64,000 nucleotides of DNA, taken from Theristus sp. LFF4_11. Taxonomy: Eukaryota > Nematoda > Chromadorea > Monhysterida > Xyalidae. The notes beneath the pieces were generated by a model, which made no database searches, was not told the origin of the DNA, and saw only the letters and a list, made by a program, of their open reading frames with translations. Shown here one piece after another: positions 39,241-50,556 of the stretch. Both the position numbers and the translations under genes were made by a program. Location of the stretch: the NCBI GenBank assembly GCA_030248135.1, contig JASANC010002336.1:1-64000 (forward strand). Direction: 5' to 3'. Within the stretch, counting starts at the first letter, position 1, and the number at the start of each line of letters is the position of its first letter.

Positions 39241-41085
39241 ATGCGAAAGCTTCGCGTCGGTTTCGTTTTGTATGAATCGGAAATCTACAAATGCTTCCGA
39301 AACTTACCGATCGGCAAACCGTGTTCCGAGCCGGGCTACGAAATGGAAATCTTCGACCTTGTGATGCGTCTGCTCAATTGGCCTTACGAACTCGTCGAAA
39401 CAAACACCTGGGGTGCTGAAGTACCTGAAGGTGGGATGGCGAACGTGTTTGAACCGGAGGACTGTTCGGTTTTGAAATGAGATTATTTTGCTGATAGGCG
39501 TTTTTGATACGGCTGAGGCTGTCTGTTGCTGTAATGGTCCGCCAAACTATTGTGTATCGTCCAGGAAGCGGCAACTGGACGGGACTGGTCGGCCTGGCGA
39601 TGCGAGGCGACATCGATCTGTCCGCTGTGACGATGCGAGCGACCGAGTCGCGCGTGTCCGTCGTTGACTTCAGCTATCCCGTCTGGCGATACTTGCAGAC
39701 GCTCGTGGTCCGTTTCGACCGTGACATGTGGGCGTTCCAAGAGAAAGACTTCATCCTTCGGCCGTTCGCCGCGTCGTTCTGGCTGGAGTTGGCCTGTCTG
39801 TTCGTGCTGCTCGTTGGCGGTCATTACGTGCTGATGTTGGCAGTGCACTTCATCGGCTACGCGCATTTGGGCGCCAGCGCAAACAATTCGACGCCAGTAC
39901 GACGACGCACCGAACTGTCCTACGCCGATGCGGCGTTTGATTACGCGCGAGTGTTGATCAATCAGGGCTATCGACGGTACAGCATTGCGCCGCCGGAGAT
40001 TTTGATGAAGTTTTGGTCGTTGGGCTGTGTCTTTTTGGCGGTCAATTATCAGTCGAGGTTGGACGCACATCTGGCGGTGCCGTCGCGTCCAGCGCTGCCG
40101 TTTCGAAGTCACACGGAGATCATTCGTTCGTGTTTGGATTTTTTCTCTTATCGAGTTTGTTTGTTTTCATTTTCTACAAATAAATGGAGAGGATGGACCA
40201 CGAAAAGCCTATCCGCCAATCCAATCGTATTCCCTTTTTAGAAAAGATTTCCAGAATCGCCGCACGCAATAAGTTTCCTTGTCAATCAGGGGAGATTGCA
40301 GTAAAGAGTATTAGATCTCAGAACAACACATATTATTTTTGTCATTCCATTTTTAGCGTTTTTACAATCGGGCGAGTACCACATGGAGTATATCAACAAC
40401 ACCACGTTGCCAACGTCAGATCCAGAGTTGGTGAAGCGATTTCATGATGTCCTCAAGCGCAATCCGATTCGCGTGTTTGATCGCAGCGCAAATCCGAAAC
40501 AGTTACTCCAGCCGAACGGTCTCACTTATCGCACAGTTACCAAATCAGAGCTGCCGCGTGGCGACGATGCAATTTATGAAAGCCGAGAGCAGCCGTCAGC
40601 GTTCGTCATGCCAGGTTTCACAAAGTTTGCTTTTGGATATTTCCTTTTTTGTTTTGCCGTTGAGAATTAGTGGCAGTTTGCCCCATTCCAACTGAGAAAT
40701 TAGAGCGAACTTTTTTGCCTGAATTCAGCTTGCGTTTTAAAAGTTCATTATACCAATTTCTTTTTCTCCAGAACCAATCAGCGTCGTGCCACGGTATTAC
40801 GGAGCGTTCGTGATGCAAAAGAACTCCAGTCTCAAACGAGATTTCGACCGAGCACTGATTCACTGTCTGCCAGCGGTTGACTCGATCGCTCGTCGATATC
40901 CCGCGCTGCGACCACTGACATTGGCGTTCGATAACAGTGGCGCATCGTACAGCATTCTGGACATTGAACATTTGGCGCAAGTGTTCGTGGGATTGACGAT
41001 GGGAATGATGCTGGCTGGACTGTCCTTGGTTGCTGAGTATGGATGCTTTGCAGCGTTGCACACACGCAGGATCGTGCTCTGTTGA
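39241..41085 (+). CDS. Ionotropic-receptor-type glutamate receptor channel
   Basis: Four exons (39241-39430, 39565-40131, 40357-40614, 40772-41085), phases 1,1,1, encode 442 residues. The order is that of a minimal ionotropic glutamate receptor: S1 half of the ligand domain (LRVGFVLYES...GYEMEIFDLVMRLLNWPYELV, then NWTGLVGLAMRGDIDLSAVT), TM1 (FWLELACLFVLLVGGHYVLM), a pore/TM3 region ending FWSLGCVFLAVNYQSRLDAHL, S2 (PRYYGAFVMQKNSSLKRDFD) and a last membrane helix (VFVGLTMGMMLAGLSLVAEY). The ligand-carboxylate-binding Thr-x-x-Arg is retained before VVDFSYP (TESR). There is no amino-terminal domain and no signal peptide, as in the divergent nematode and arthropod IR-like receptors rather than synaptic AMPA/NMDA types, so a chemosensory or modulatory role is inferred. 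The second donor (after 40131) is the least certain junction. Confidence 0.85.
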
Positions 41086-41253
41086 TCGATGAACATGTTT
41101 GTGGTTGAGCTATATGAACACGACGTTGTATGCTACTTGTAAGGGATTAGTTTGAATTTTTTGAGGCTGCAAAAGGTTTTTATGCTTACCACGGTTTTTG
41201 ATGCTTTCATGAAGTCCAATGCGTTGTAGTCGCCGCGGTTAATTGGCATTATT

Positions 41254-41361
41254 GGCTGATTGGTTGTGTACACGTTGCGCACACACGTACGGTGTAAACG
41301 CCTCCACATAGAACACACGCATCAGATTACACGTGAGTGCGTAAGCAACCAATCAGCTTAT
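41254..41361. mobile_element. Short palindromic MITE with ATTGGTTG arms
   Basis: Left arm GCTGATTGGTTGTGTACACG and right arm CGTAAGCAACCAATCAGC are imperfect reverse complements. It lies between the convergent ends of the receptor gene and the secreted-peptide gene. The family is shared with 13853-13967. Confidence 0.55.
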
Positions 41362-41543
41362 ACTACAATTTAGCCAGGTCGACTGTAGTTTCTTTTTTTA
41401 TTCCAGTTAAAAACATTTTGAGTGATCTAAAAAAATAATGGTTGCACCCACAAAACAGTCGCTGTTTTTTTAGCAAGTTGGCAATAAAACTGTTTTCATA
41501 TTTTTCTTGGCATCTACATACGGCATGTTTCTGTTCTTTGTTT

Positions 41544-42664
41544 CTATTTTCGTTGTTCAAAGTTGCGCTGCAGCCAGTCGAGCGTGTTCAGCGTCGGGTG
41601 GCCGAGCATGCCAGTGCGTTTCACAGGCACCAGCACGTCGCTGCCGTGCAGGCGACCGCCATCCGTGTCCAGCTCATCAAATGCTGTCCCTGCAGAACAT
41701 GAAATAAAAACATAAGCGTTAGCGCGGTGCGTCATGGAGTATCTTCCTGAGGTCTGTGAGATACTATCAGTGAAGGCTAAATATTCTTACCAACCGGTCT
41801 AATATAGCGATGTTGTTCGCAAGGCTAGAGAGCTGCTACTCAGCTATTGATGCAGTCAGAAGTACAGCGGAAAAAATAAATCGTCAAAGAAAGTTCAACA
41901 TTCTTGTGAGTAGAGTAGCCATTGGCTATGATCTTTTACCAGTTATGATCGTTTATTTTGGGCCCGAGACTCAATGCGCGCATGGATAGGTAAACAGTTT
42001 CATGCATGACGCGGTAATTCAAAATTAGCAGTGATCCGAGTCTTCTAAAAGGGTCGAGTCCTTTAGGCAATTTTGAATTGACATGTTAAGATTGGAACTG
42101 GATTCTTTGTGACGCCTGCAAACGCAATGAGTCGCAGAACCTAAAAATTGATAATCCATGTAACGATCACACAACACAACAGAAGAACACGAAATGCGAA
42201 AGACTCGTTACTCGACAAACTGTACTGAACTTACAGTCCATCTGGAAAATATATGCAACATGACGCAAACATGACATCATGACCAACCAATCAGCGCTGA
42301 GAACACCTCATGATTAACCAATCAGCGCTGTGAGTTGCTATGACCAACCAATCAGGTAGTTGCATATATTAGCGAGATTGACTGTAATGTTCTTTTATTA
42401 ATAAAAATATTTTTCTCGGTTTTTTTTGAAATTTTTGAAGAGTGTTTTTTGAAGCGTCAAACATAGTAATCTGAGTACCATTAAAAAATAAACGAACAAC
42501 TACAATGTATCTGATAAAATACGAAAAGTTCGAAAACATGACAATACAACGAAACATGACGCACCGCCCCAGCCAATGCCGACGATTCGCGCATCAACCA
42601 TCAGCACGGAAAGCACGGTCACAATCAGTGAGCAAATCAGAATCGTTCTTGAATTAGAACGCAT
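41544..42664 (-). CDS. Small secreted peptide precursor with dibasic site
   Basis: Two exons on the minus strand, 42565-42664 (ATG) and 41544-41689 (TAG), phase 1, encode 81 residues. Residues 8-24 are a strong signal peptide (ILICSLIVTVLSVLMVD), with likely cleavage near VDA/R. The mature part is polar, with one Lys-Arg pair at 57-58 that a proprotein convertase could cut, releasing a C-terminal 23-mer starting TGMLGHPTLNTLDWLQRNFE. There are no cysteines after the signal peptide and no obvious C-terminal amidation Gly. This looks like a neuropeptide-like or other secreted peptide precursor. I do not recognise the sequence. A minus-strand AATAAA lies at about 41397-41402. The intron carries two repeats (41945-42152 and 42233-42383). 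Confidence 0.65.
41945..42152 (+). repeat. Dispersed 'CATGCATGA' repeat, copy 2
   Basis: It shares CCGAGACTCA, GATAGGTAAACAGTTTCATG, CATGACGCGGTAATTCAAAA and the closing GAGTCGCAGAACCTAAAAAT with the copy at 52446-52650. It lies in the intron of the secreted-peptide gene. Confidence 0.75.
42233..42383. mobile_element. MITE with TACAGTC ends and repeated CCAATCAG boxes
   Basis: The ends TACAGTCCATCTGG...ATATATGCAAC and GTTGCATATATTAGC...GACTGTA are inverted repeats. The interior has three copies of a motif built on AACCAATCAG (42274, 42320 and 42345 region), two of which continue GCGCTG. The motif is a classical CCAAT box core, though nothing shows that it is used as one here. Confidence 0.65.
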
Positions 42665-45319
42665 TTTCCGCGACAATGAGTGCACCGCTGCAAAAGCAAT
42701 AATTCGTGAATATATGCTATCTTCAAGTTAAATGAACAAAAAACCTGTCATGTCGTGATATTTATTCTACTTCCTTGGAGATGCTTCAACAGGATCTCTT
42801 TGTAACTACTGTTTAGATGGTGACAATCAGATAGAATGAGAGTTTGCTTGTGAAACGGAACTAAACTGTAAACAATAAATGGATGGGAAGCTCATCACCC
42901 AACGAAAACTCACAACCAAAAAACTGCACGGAGTGATGAGTGCCGCGCATGATCAAGCGAATGACGCAAACATGAAACGAATGACACAAATATTGCGTGA
43001 AAGTAGCGGATGTAGGAATATGACGGCTGAATGAAATCAAGCGTCTCTCGCACGCAAACTGGAGGTGCTAAATAATGGAAAGTGCGCGAGAAATTTCGAA
43101 GTGAAATAGCGCATAATATCGGACGGCAGCTTCGGCATGCGTATTTCTTCAAATTGGAGCAACATACAGCACGCAGAGAGGTTACATGTAAAACCAACGA
43201 ATCACGGAACATAGATTTGCTGCAACTGGCTAAAATCCGAAGGCACAAAAGTTCTGTGTACTGGACCACTGAGCTTGTTGAGGCGCATTTTTCATTCACG
43301 GGCCCGAGAATATGCAGCGACGGCATGAGAGCAGATCTTTTCAATGTAAGGCACACAGCTGTATGTATGTTCAGCGATCAAAATTGACCACGGTTCAATT
43401 GACTGAACAAAGAATACATGCCCTAAAAACCTTCAAGGTGACTTAACGCACTGCAACAATTTATGGTGGCGAAACGTCTCTTTGTGATCGTGATTAAAAG
43501 AATGTCGATTCTGAGGGGTTTCGACGGAAACACCCACTCACACAGGATGTGAAACATTGCTGGACGCTGCGATGGTATTATTGTACAAAACTGAAGCTCA
43601 GGGGGTTCACTGGCTTCTGTAGCAGTGAGTTTGCCTCTTACCCTCCAAAGTTTTAGGGACCACCTCAGGGGCTTAAACTGTGACAAAAGGGGGAGGGGTT
43701 CAGGAAAAATGAGTTCAAAAATCTTAGAATTTTGACCGACGCTTGTATATTATGCCTTAAACGCGTGTGCCATAGAAAAATAGGAGGAAAATGTCGTTAA
43801 AAACTAATATTACGATACTTACAGTATATATGTGTTTGCAAAATGAAACTTTTTGTAACACAACGGCTTGTTACCAATGATTTGTAGAGGAACGTATGGA
43901 ATCCCAGTGTTTATTTGGCAAACAATTTTTTCACTGATCACACATCACAGTTACAGTTTCTTGGTCGCATAACCAATGACACAAAATTACGGGCATTAGT
44001 ATTGATTAGTATTTTTTTTGTTTTTTATATAGGTATTTTTTTAAATGTTTTGTTTGCTTCGACTGAATTCCGTGTATTCACAACCAAACCAGGCTACAGA
44101 TATTGACATATCTAGATAGAATCCAAGCTTGCCGCGAAACTGTACAACTACAGTACATCTGTTTGTGTTGCGTTTTGATGTGCAGATTTCAAAGCACACA
44201 ATTGCAATTTTCACTGGAAGCCATACTTTTATTCAAGACACCCAAAACTTCCAACATTTGTGTGATTGATTTGTTTGTTCGAATGATAGCAATTGTTACG
44301 AGATACATAAACAATTTACCGTGTCGTGTCTCTAAACTCAATTCACTGATGTTTCCACAAAAATAATGTTTTTTTATTCATTTATCAGCCGTTCAACATA
44401 CATATACATTGTGCAATGTAATTGTTAGGAATAATAACGCATATTGCTATTTAATTTTTATTGTCATTTGCCACTTGCTGCAAATTGAAATAAAATTCAA
44501 TTTTTTTCTGGTCAGAAAGGTGGAGTCAATGCAAAAAAACCACAATCAAATCAACGCAAAAAACCGTCCAGCCAAAACGAAAATTTCAAAAAAGTAAATA
44601 AAAAAGTGCGCAGTCTGCCCTGCGCCCGAATTACTTGAAACTGTCACGTCGATATGACACTAATTTTTACAAAAAGTGCGGTGCGGTGCACCCACGGACG
44701 GAGCTCAACAACCAAACTTTAGCTAGTAAATAACGCTTTGTCGCGTTTTAAAGGTGTTTATTTTTTGTTATGCGATATTAGTTGCAATATCAGTTTTTTT
44801 CCCGATTATAAGTTCCTCCCACTGAACGTGGAAATCGGCACCTTTTTCCAACGTTCATATGTTTCTCTTTTATTGCGGCGCAACACAGATTTGCTTTCAG
44901 TGTTTTCATTTTTATTTCATTCAGCGTTCTACAAATCACTTCCAACCTTCAGCGAATTCCGAAATCAAACAAAATCAGAGTGTAAAATAAAATAAAATAA
45001 AACAAACAAGTAAACAGTGTCGGCCTCATAACGGAACGCTTTATCCAGTAAAGCCCGTTTTTATTATTGAAAATTTGCAGCAATATGCAACATTTTACTC
45101 AAAGGTTGTGCATTCAGTTTTGTTGATTGACATAATAAGCGACTGTCCACTTCACTGTTGATGTCGCATTGGCGACAACGTTTTTTTTAATTTTTTTTTC
45201 AATTCAAAACAGAGACCGCAAAATAAAAAAAGAGAAAGAAACACACTGAATTGAATACAGAAAGTTGCAAAGTTGACATGAACTACGGCTGAGCGGTGCA
45301 CGTTTTCGAAACTAGAGAC
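42665..45319. other. No gene supported
   Basis: AT-rich spacer. Opposed open frames overlap at 42910-43387 (148 codons minus, 101 codons plus), but neither has a biased composition, recognisable domain or splice context, so I leave both unannotated. No repeat family recognised elsewhere in the window occurs here. Confidence 0.5.
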
Positions 45320-46896
45320 ATGCCTTCGGGCGGAACACTGGCGGATCGTGTGGTTTTCGTGTCGAGACCCGAGCATTTTACACCAACGACATCAACAACA
45401 ACACGAACTATTGTTGCGTTATTGCTGTTTCTAATCGTTCACTGTTGCGCGATTGTCGCTGCTCCGCCCGGGTTCGATGGCCGACACTCAAGCTCTCCAA
45501 AATTGCGCCAAGTCAACTGTGCCGACCGACCAGTGTTACACCCGCGACTGGAGTTCCTAAACGCCGTTTACAAGAAAGGTGAACGCTTTCCGGAGCCGAT
45601 CATCGCAAGAGACGGACGCAAGGGATACCGACGGAACACGGTGCTCGTGTTCATGAAACTGCACGGATTGGACAGTCAGTTGGAGAGGATATTTTCTGTT
45701 TTGTCCATTGGTTGACGGCAGATTTGTTTAACTACACACACGAAATATACAAAAGTTGTTAAAAGGGGTTTGGTGTTGTCGTTTTTTTGTGCGGCATGCT
45801 CAGCGCTAATGTACTTTTTTCTTTGGTTTACTGAACGATTTACCTGAAACTTTTAAATGCAAACGTTTTTCAGATGCGTTTCTTTTCAATCTCTGTCTTT
45901 TAAGACATCACAGACGCAAGTCACATCGAAGTGTCTGCGACCGTGCAGCGAACGCGGTGCACGAAAATCCGTGACCAGACGGAGCCGATTCCGAAAATGG
46001 TTTGTTTGGAAGTGCAGAGTGTGCGTGTGTTACAGAGTTAGCAAGCATAGTTGTGCTAATCGTTTTTGATTTGCATTTTTAAGGAATACGTGAATCACAT
46101 GGCGCTGCTTGTGGGCAAGTTCCTGCCAGACTCAATGGAGGATGAATGCACTCATTTGCTCGTTGTGAGTGACAGTCAAGACACACTGGTTTTTTAAACG
46201 TCCACCTGACTGATTTGAAATTCAGTTTTAATGTTCTTTCTTTTCAGCTGAATGGCATTACCGTCAAGCACTGCAGCCGTCTGATTACGTATGAAATACC
46301 GCAAAGCGATGCCAGCATTAATGAATTTGATCTTTGTAAGTCAAATAATGGTTTAATACTAGAAAATAATAGAAAGTTTTGTTTTTTAGTACTCTGTATT
46401 TGCCGAGAGTGGATTTCACGTTTTTGTTTCATTCGTTTTATTTAATTTTTTCTTTTTTGATATTATTTCTTATTTTGTTCAAGTCAGTCTCAAAAAGTAA
46501 ACAACCACACAAAAGTGTTTGTTTACATAAGAGTATCATTTACGGTAAAAGAAACTGGATTTTTTTGCGGACGACATTGAAACTTTGTCGATGATTTTTT
46601 TGTCGGTTGTTTTGCGTGAAACGGTTGTGCGGCCGCAGCACGAACTGGAAACGGATTGAAAGGTGTTTTTTTTCGAAAATTCCATTGCAGCATGCGAGAT
46701 TGTGCTTGGCTCGCCTTGCAGCAGCGCCGCAAAGGCGATGCACGAAAAACGCCAACAAGAACTTGACAAACAACTGGAGAAACAAGCGGAATACTCCGAA
46801 AAACTGACGGACACGGAGCCAAATTGTGTCTTACGAAACGCTGAGCCGAAATTTCTGATTGCAATAACTGTGGCATTGTTGGCTTTGTTAGTTTGA
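45320..46896 (+). CDS. Predicted secretory-pathway protein with C-terminal hydrophobic tail, unknown family
   Basis: Exons 45320-45674, 45914-45999, 46084-46164, 46248-46335 and 46691-46896 (phases 1,0,0,1) encode 271 residues. A hydrophobic segment at about 33-52 (TIVALLLFLIVHCCAIVAAP) is a signal peptide or signal anchor behind a 30-residue polar head. A luminal part follows with scattered cysteines (VNCADRP, RTRCTK, DECTH, VKHCSR, SCEIVLGSPC) that could form disulphides. A charged coiled-coil-like segment (EKRQQELDKQLEKQAEYSEK) precedes a final hydrophobic stretch (FLIAITVALLALLV) at the very end, consistent with a tail anchor or a GPI signal. All four introns are GT-AG. The first donor (after 45674) was chosen because it gives the only in-frame join. 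I do not recognise the family. Confidence 0.65.
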
Positions 46897-47859
46897 CCTT
46901 CGGTATATTTCGATTGAGAAAATTGCGCTCGAATTTTTTGGTCTCCTTTCTCCTGCGTATGATTCCATTTTGTTTGTTTGCATTATGATTTCCAAATTGT
47001 CAGTAATATTCCGATTTTTCTTCATTTGCGGTATCATTTGTAATGAACATCATTCTTGTGTCATTTTTTGATAAACTGATGCCGCTTCCAAACGAGTAAC
47101 AAATAAAAATCCGGGAAGATTAAAACAGAGATTTGAACATTTTTGAACAGTTGAGTGGAACAGTGCAGAATATACAGGTAAATTTGGAATTTCCGTTTAA
47201 ATGCAAAGATAATTGAAGCTATTTATAAAAAACCAACGAATCAATCTGATCACATTTTCTTCCTCACATCAAAGTTACTATCGGCAGCGGTTTCGGCTTC
47301 AAAACTCCGCCAATAATTTTTGCTATGCCCCAAAACAAACAGACTGTGGTGCCTGGAAATGTCTTTCTTTCTTAAAAACAAATGACTTTTCTAAAACATT
47401 TTCATTCTTTTCCAACTTACACGTCAATAATGCAATGTAGCCGGGCACAAATCGATTCCGCCGATTTATCACTATTTGCTGCAACGTATGTTTTTAACTC
47501 GCGTTAGAATTTTGAAGTTTTGGTAATTAGATAAATAAATCATGCGGATGCGCGAGCGAGCGCCAGCGAGCGGACAGCGCATCACGCATTATATGGCTGA
47601 ATATTCCCTCGCGCGCTTTTTTCAAATTTGCTCGCTGCGTCCAGCGAGCATAGTATAAGCCACAAACTTGGTTCTGTGCACACGAAACGAACACCCAAAG
47701 TTGTGCTTGGAGCCGCGAAAAAAATTTTATCCGACTATTTTTCATACGCTGTAGACACGAAAAACCTATTCTGAAAATTATGTTACTTATTTTCCTTGGT
47801 ATTTTTTTTTCTGGTATGTAATCAACATGTGTTCGCCCTTTCAATTTTTACCTGCAACA
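46897..47859. other. Intergenic, no gene seen
   Basis: AT-rich sequence between the preceding gene and the satellite region. A minus-strand frame at 47527-47844 lacks coding character. Nothing else supportable. Confidence 0.5.
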
Positions 47860-48215
47860 CTTTCGCAGTCGAACAAAAATGTTCCCTGGGGTAATTCCAC
47901 CCGGAGATTTTGAAAATTGGGTTAATTTTTTACCCAGACCCTGTTTTTGGGTAAAAAATTGGGCATTTTTAATTGTTGGGAGGGTTTTCACCTGGTTTTA
48001 AGTGTTCGCCCTTTCAATTTTTAGCTGGGACACTTTCACAGTTGAACAAATTTTTTTCCTAGGGTAATTTCATCCGTAGATTCTGAAAATTTAGTTTATT
48101 TTTTTGCCCGGGCATTTTTTTGGGGTCAAAATTGTGCATTTTTTAAAGTTGGTAGCATTTTGACTGGGTATCAGTTTTTCACTCTTACAAATTTTGTCTG
48201 AGCTACGAAAAATAG
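47860..48215. repeat. Two diverged ~170 bp direct repeats
   Basis: Both units contain GTTCGCCCTTTCAATTTTTA followed by CACTTTC-CAG-T-GAACAAA and GGGTAATT-CA-CCG-AGATT. They directly precede the 149 bp satellite and share its GGGTAATTC motif, so may be a diverged relative of it. Confidence 0.6.
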
Positions 48216-48225
48216 GAGAAATGTT

Positions 48226-50455
48226 TAGTCCGTAGGAATTCAATGCGCTGATCACGGATTTTGGGTTAGTTTTCTTACGTGAGCAACTCTAGATGCCGAA
48301 TCGTGACGATATCGGGCGAATCGGCCGTGGAAATCGGCGAAATCGGTCCACGAACGAAAAACAAGAAAAGGGTGTTTTCCAGGGTAATTCAATGCGCCGA
48401 TCACGAATTTTAAGTTAGTTTTCTTACGTGAGCAACTCTAGATGCTGAATCGTGACGATTTCGGGCGAATCGGCCGTGGAAATCGGCGAAATCGGTCCAG
48501 GAACGAAAAACAAGAAAAAAGTGTTTTCCAGGGTAATTCAATGCGCTGATCACGAATTTTGGGTTAGTTTTCTTACGTGAGCAACTCTAGATGCTGAATC
48601 GTGACGATTTCGGGCGAATCGGCCGTGGAAGTTGGCGAAATCGGTCCAGGAACGAAAAACAAGAAAAGGGTGTTTTCTAGGGTAATTCAATCCGCTGATC
48701 ACGGATTTTGGGTTAGTTTTCTTACGTGAGCAACTCTAGATGCCGAATCGTGACGATATTGGGCGAATCGGCCGTGGAAATCGGCGAAATCGGTCCACGA
48801 ACGAAAAACAAGAAAAGAGTGTTTTCCAGGGTAATTCAATGCGCCGATCACGAATTTTAAGTTAGTTTTCTTACGTGAGCAACTCTAGATGCTGAATCGT
48901 GACGATTTCGGGCGAATCGGCCGTGGAAGTTGGCGAAATCGGTCCAGGAACGAAAAACAAGAAAAGTGTGTTTTCTAGGGTAATTCAATCCGCTGATCAC
49001 AAATTTTGGGTTAGTTTTCTTACGTGAGCAATTCTAGATGCTGAATCGTGACGATTTCGGGCGAGTCGGCCGTGGAAATTGGCGAAATCGGTCCAGGAAC
49101 GAAAAACAAGAAAAGGGTGTTTTCCAGGGTAATTCAATGCGCTGATCACGAATTTTGGGTTAGTTTTCTTACGTGAACAACTCTAGATGCTGAATCGTGA
49201 CGATTTCGGGCGAATCGGCCGTGGAAGTTGGCGAAATCGGTCCAGGAACTAAAAACAAGAAAAGGGTGTTTTCCAGGGTAATTCAATGCGCTGATCACGA
49301 ATTTTGGGTTAGTTTTCTTACGTGAGCAACTCTAGATGCTGAATCGTGACGATTTCGGGCGAATCGGCCGTGGAAGTTGGCGAAATCGGTCCAGGAACGA
49401 AAAACAAGAAAAGGTTGTTTCCCTGGGTAATTCAATGCGCTGATCACGAATTTTGCTTACCTAGTTTTTTTATGTGAGCAACTCTAGATGCTGAATCGTG
49501 ACGATTTCGGGCGAATCGGCCGTTGAAGTTGGCGAAATCGGTCCAGAAACGAAAAACAAGAAAAGGTTGTTTTCCAGGGTATCTCAATGCGCTGATCACG
49601 AATTTTGGGTTAGTTTTCTTATGTGAGCAACTCTAGATGCTGAATCGTGACGATTTCGTGCGAATCGGCCGTGGAAGCTGGCGAAATCGGTCCAGAAGCA
49701 AAAAAAACATCCCACAAGAAAAGGGTGTTTTCCAGAGTAATTCAATGCACTGATCCCGGATTTTGGGTTAGTTTTTTATGTGAGCAACTCTAGATACTGA
49801 ATCGTGACGATTTCGGGCGAATCGGCCGTGGAAGTTGGCGAAATCGGTCCAGAAACGAAAAAGAAGAAAAGGGTGTTTTCCAGGGTAATTCAATGCGCTG
49901 ATCACGAATTTTGGGTTAGTTTTCTTACGTGAGCAACTCTAGATGCTGAATCGTGACGATTTCGGGCGAATCGGCCGTGGAAGTTGGCGAAATCGGTCCA
50001 GGAACGAAAAACAAGAAAAGGGTGTTTTCCAGGGTAATTCAATGCGCTGATCACGAATTTTGGGTTAGTTTTCTTACGTGAGCGACTCTAGATGCTGAAT
50101 CGTGACGATTTCGGGCGAATCGGCCGTGGAAGTTGGCGAAATCGGTCTAGAAACGAGAAACAAGAAAAGGTTGTTTTCCAGGGTAATTCAATGCGCTGAT
50201 CACGAATTTTGGGTTAGTTTTTTTATGTGAACAACTCTGGATGCTGAATCGTGACGATTTCGGGCGAATCGGCCGTTGAAGTTGGCGAAATCGGTCTAGA
50301 AACGAAAAACAAGAAAAGGTTGTTTTCCAGAGTAATTCAATGCACTGATCCCGGATTTTGGGTTGGCTTTTTTGTGAGCAACTCTAGATACTGAATCGTA
50401 ACGATTTCGAGCGAATCGGCCGTAGAAATAGCATAGGCGAAATCGGCCCAAAAAA
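48226..50455. repeat. 149 bp satellite, ~15 tandem copies
   Basis: The landmark GTAATTCAATGCGC recurs at 48384, 48533, 48682, 48831, 48980, 49129 and so on, a constant 149 bp step, with small indels in later copies. Each unit contains GCTGATCACGAATTTTGGGT, GTGAGCAACTCTAGATGCTG, AATCGTGACGATTTCGGGCG and GGCGAAATCGGTCCAGGAAC. Units are over 90 percent alike in the centre and diverge at both edges, as in arrays homogenised by unequal exchange. No open frame runs through it. Confidence 0.95.
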
Positions 50456-50556
50456 CGAAAAATGAAAACTCTGAGGTATCCGGGGTTTAGAAGAATGTGT
50501 GACCAACGAGATGTGAATTTGGTTCGACCTTCGGGACTTATTTAAAAGTCAGAATA

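Noticed and set aside
42910..43387. 148-codon minus and 101-codon plus frames
   Set aside because: Mutually overlapping, no biased composition and no homologous feel; probably chance open frames.
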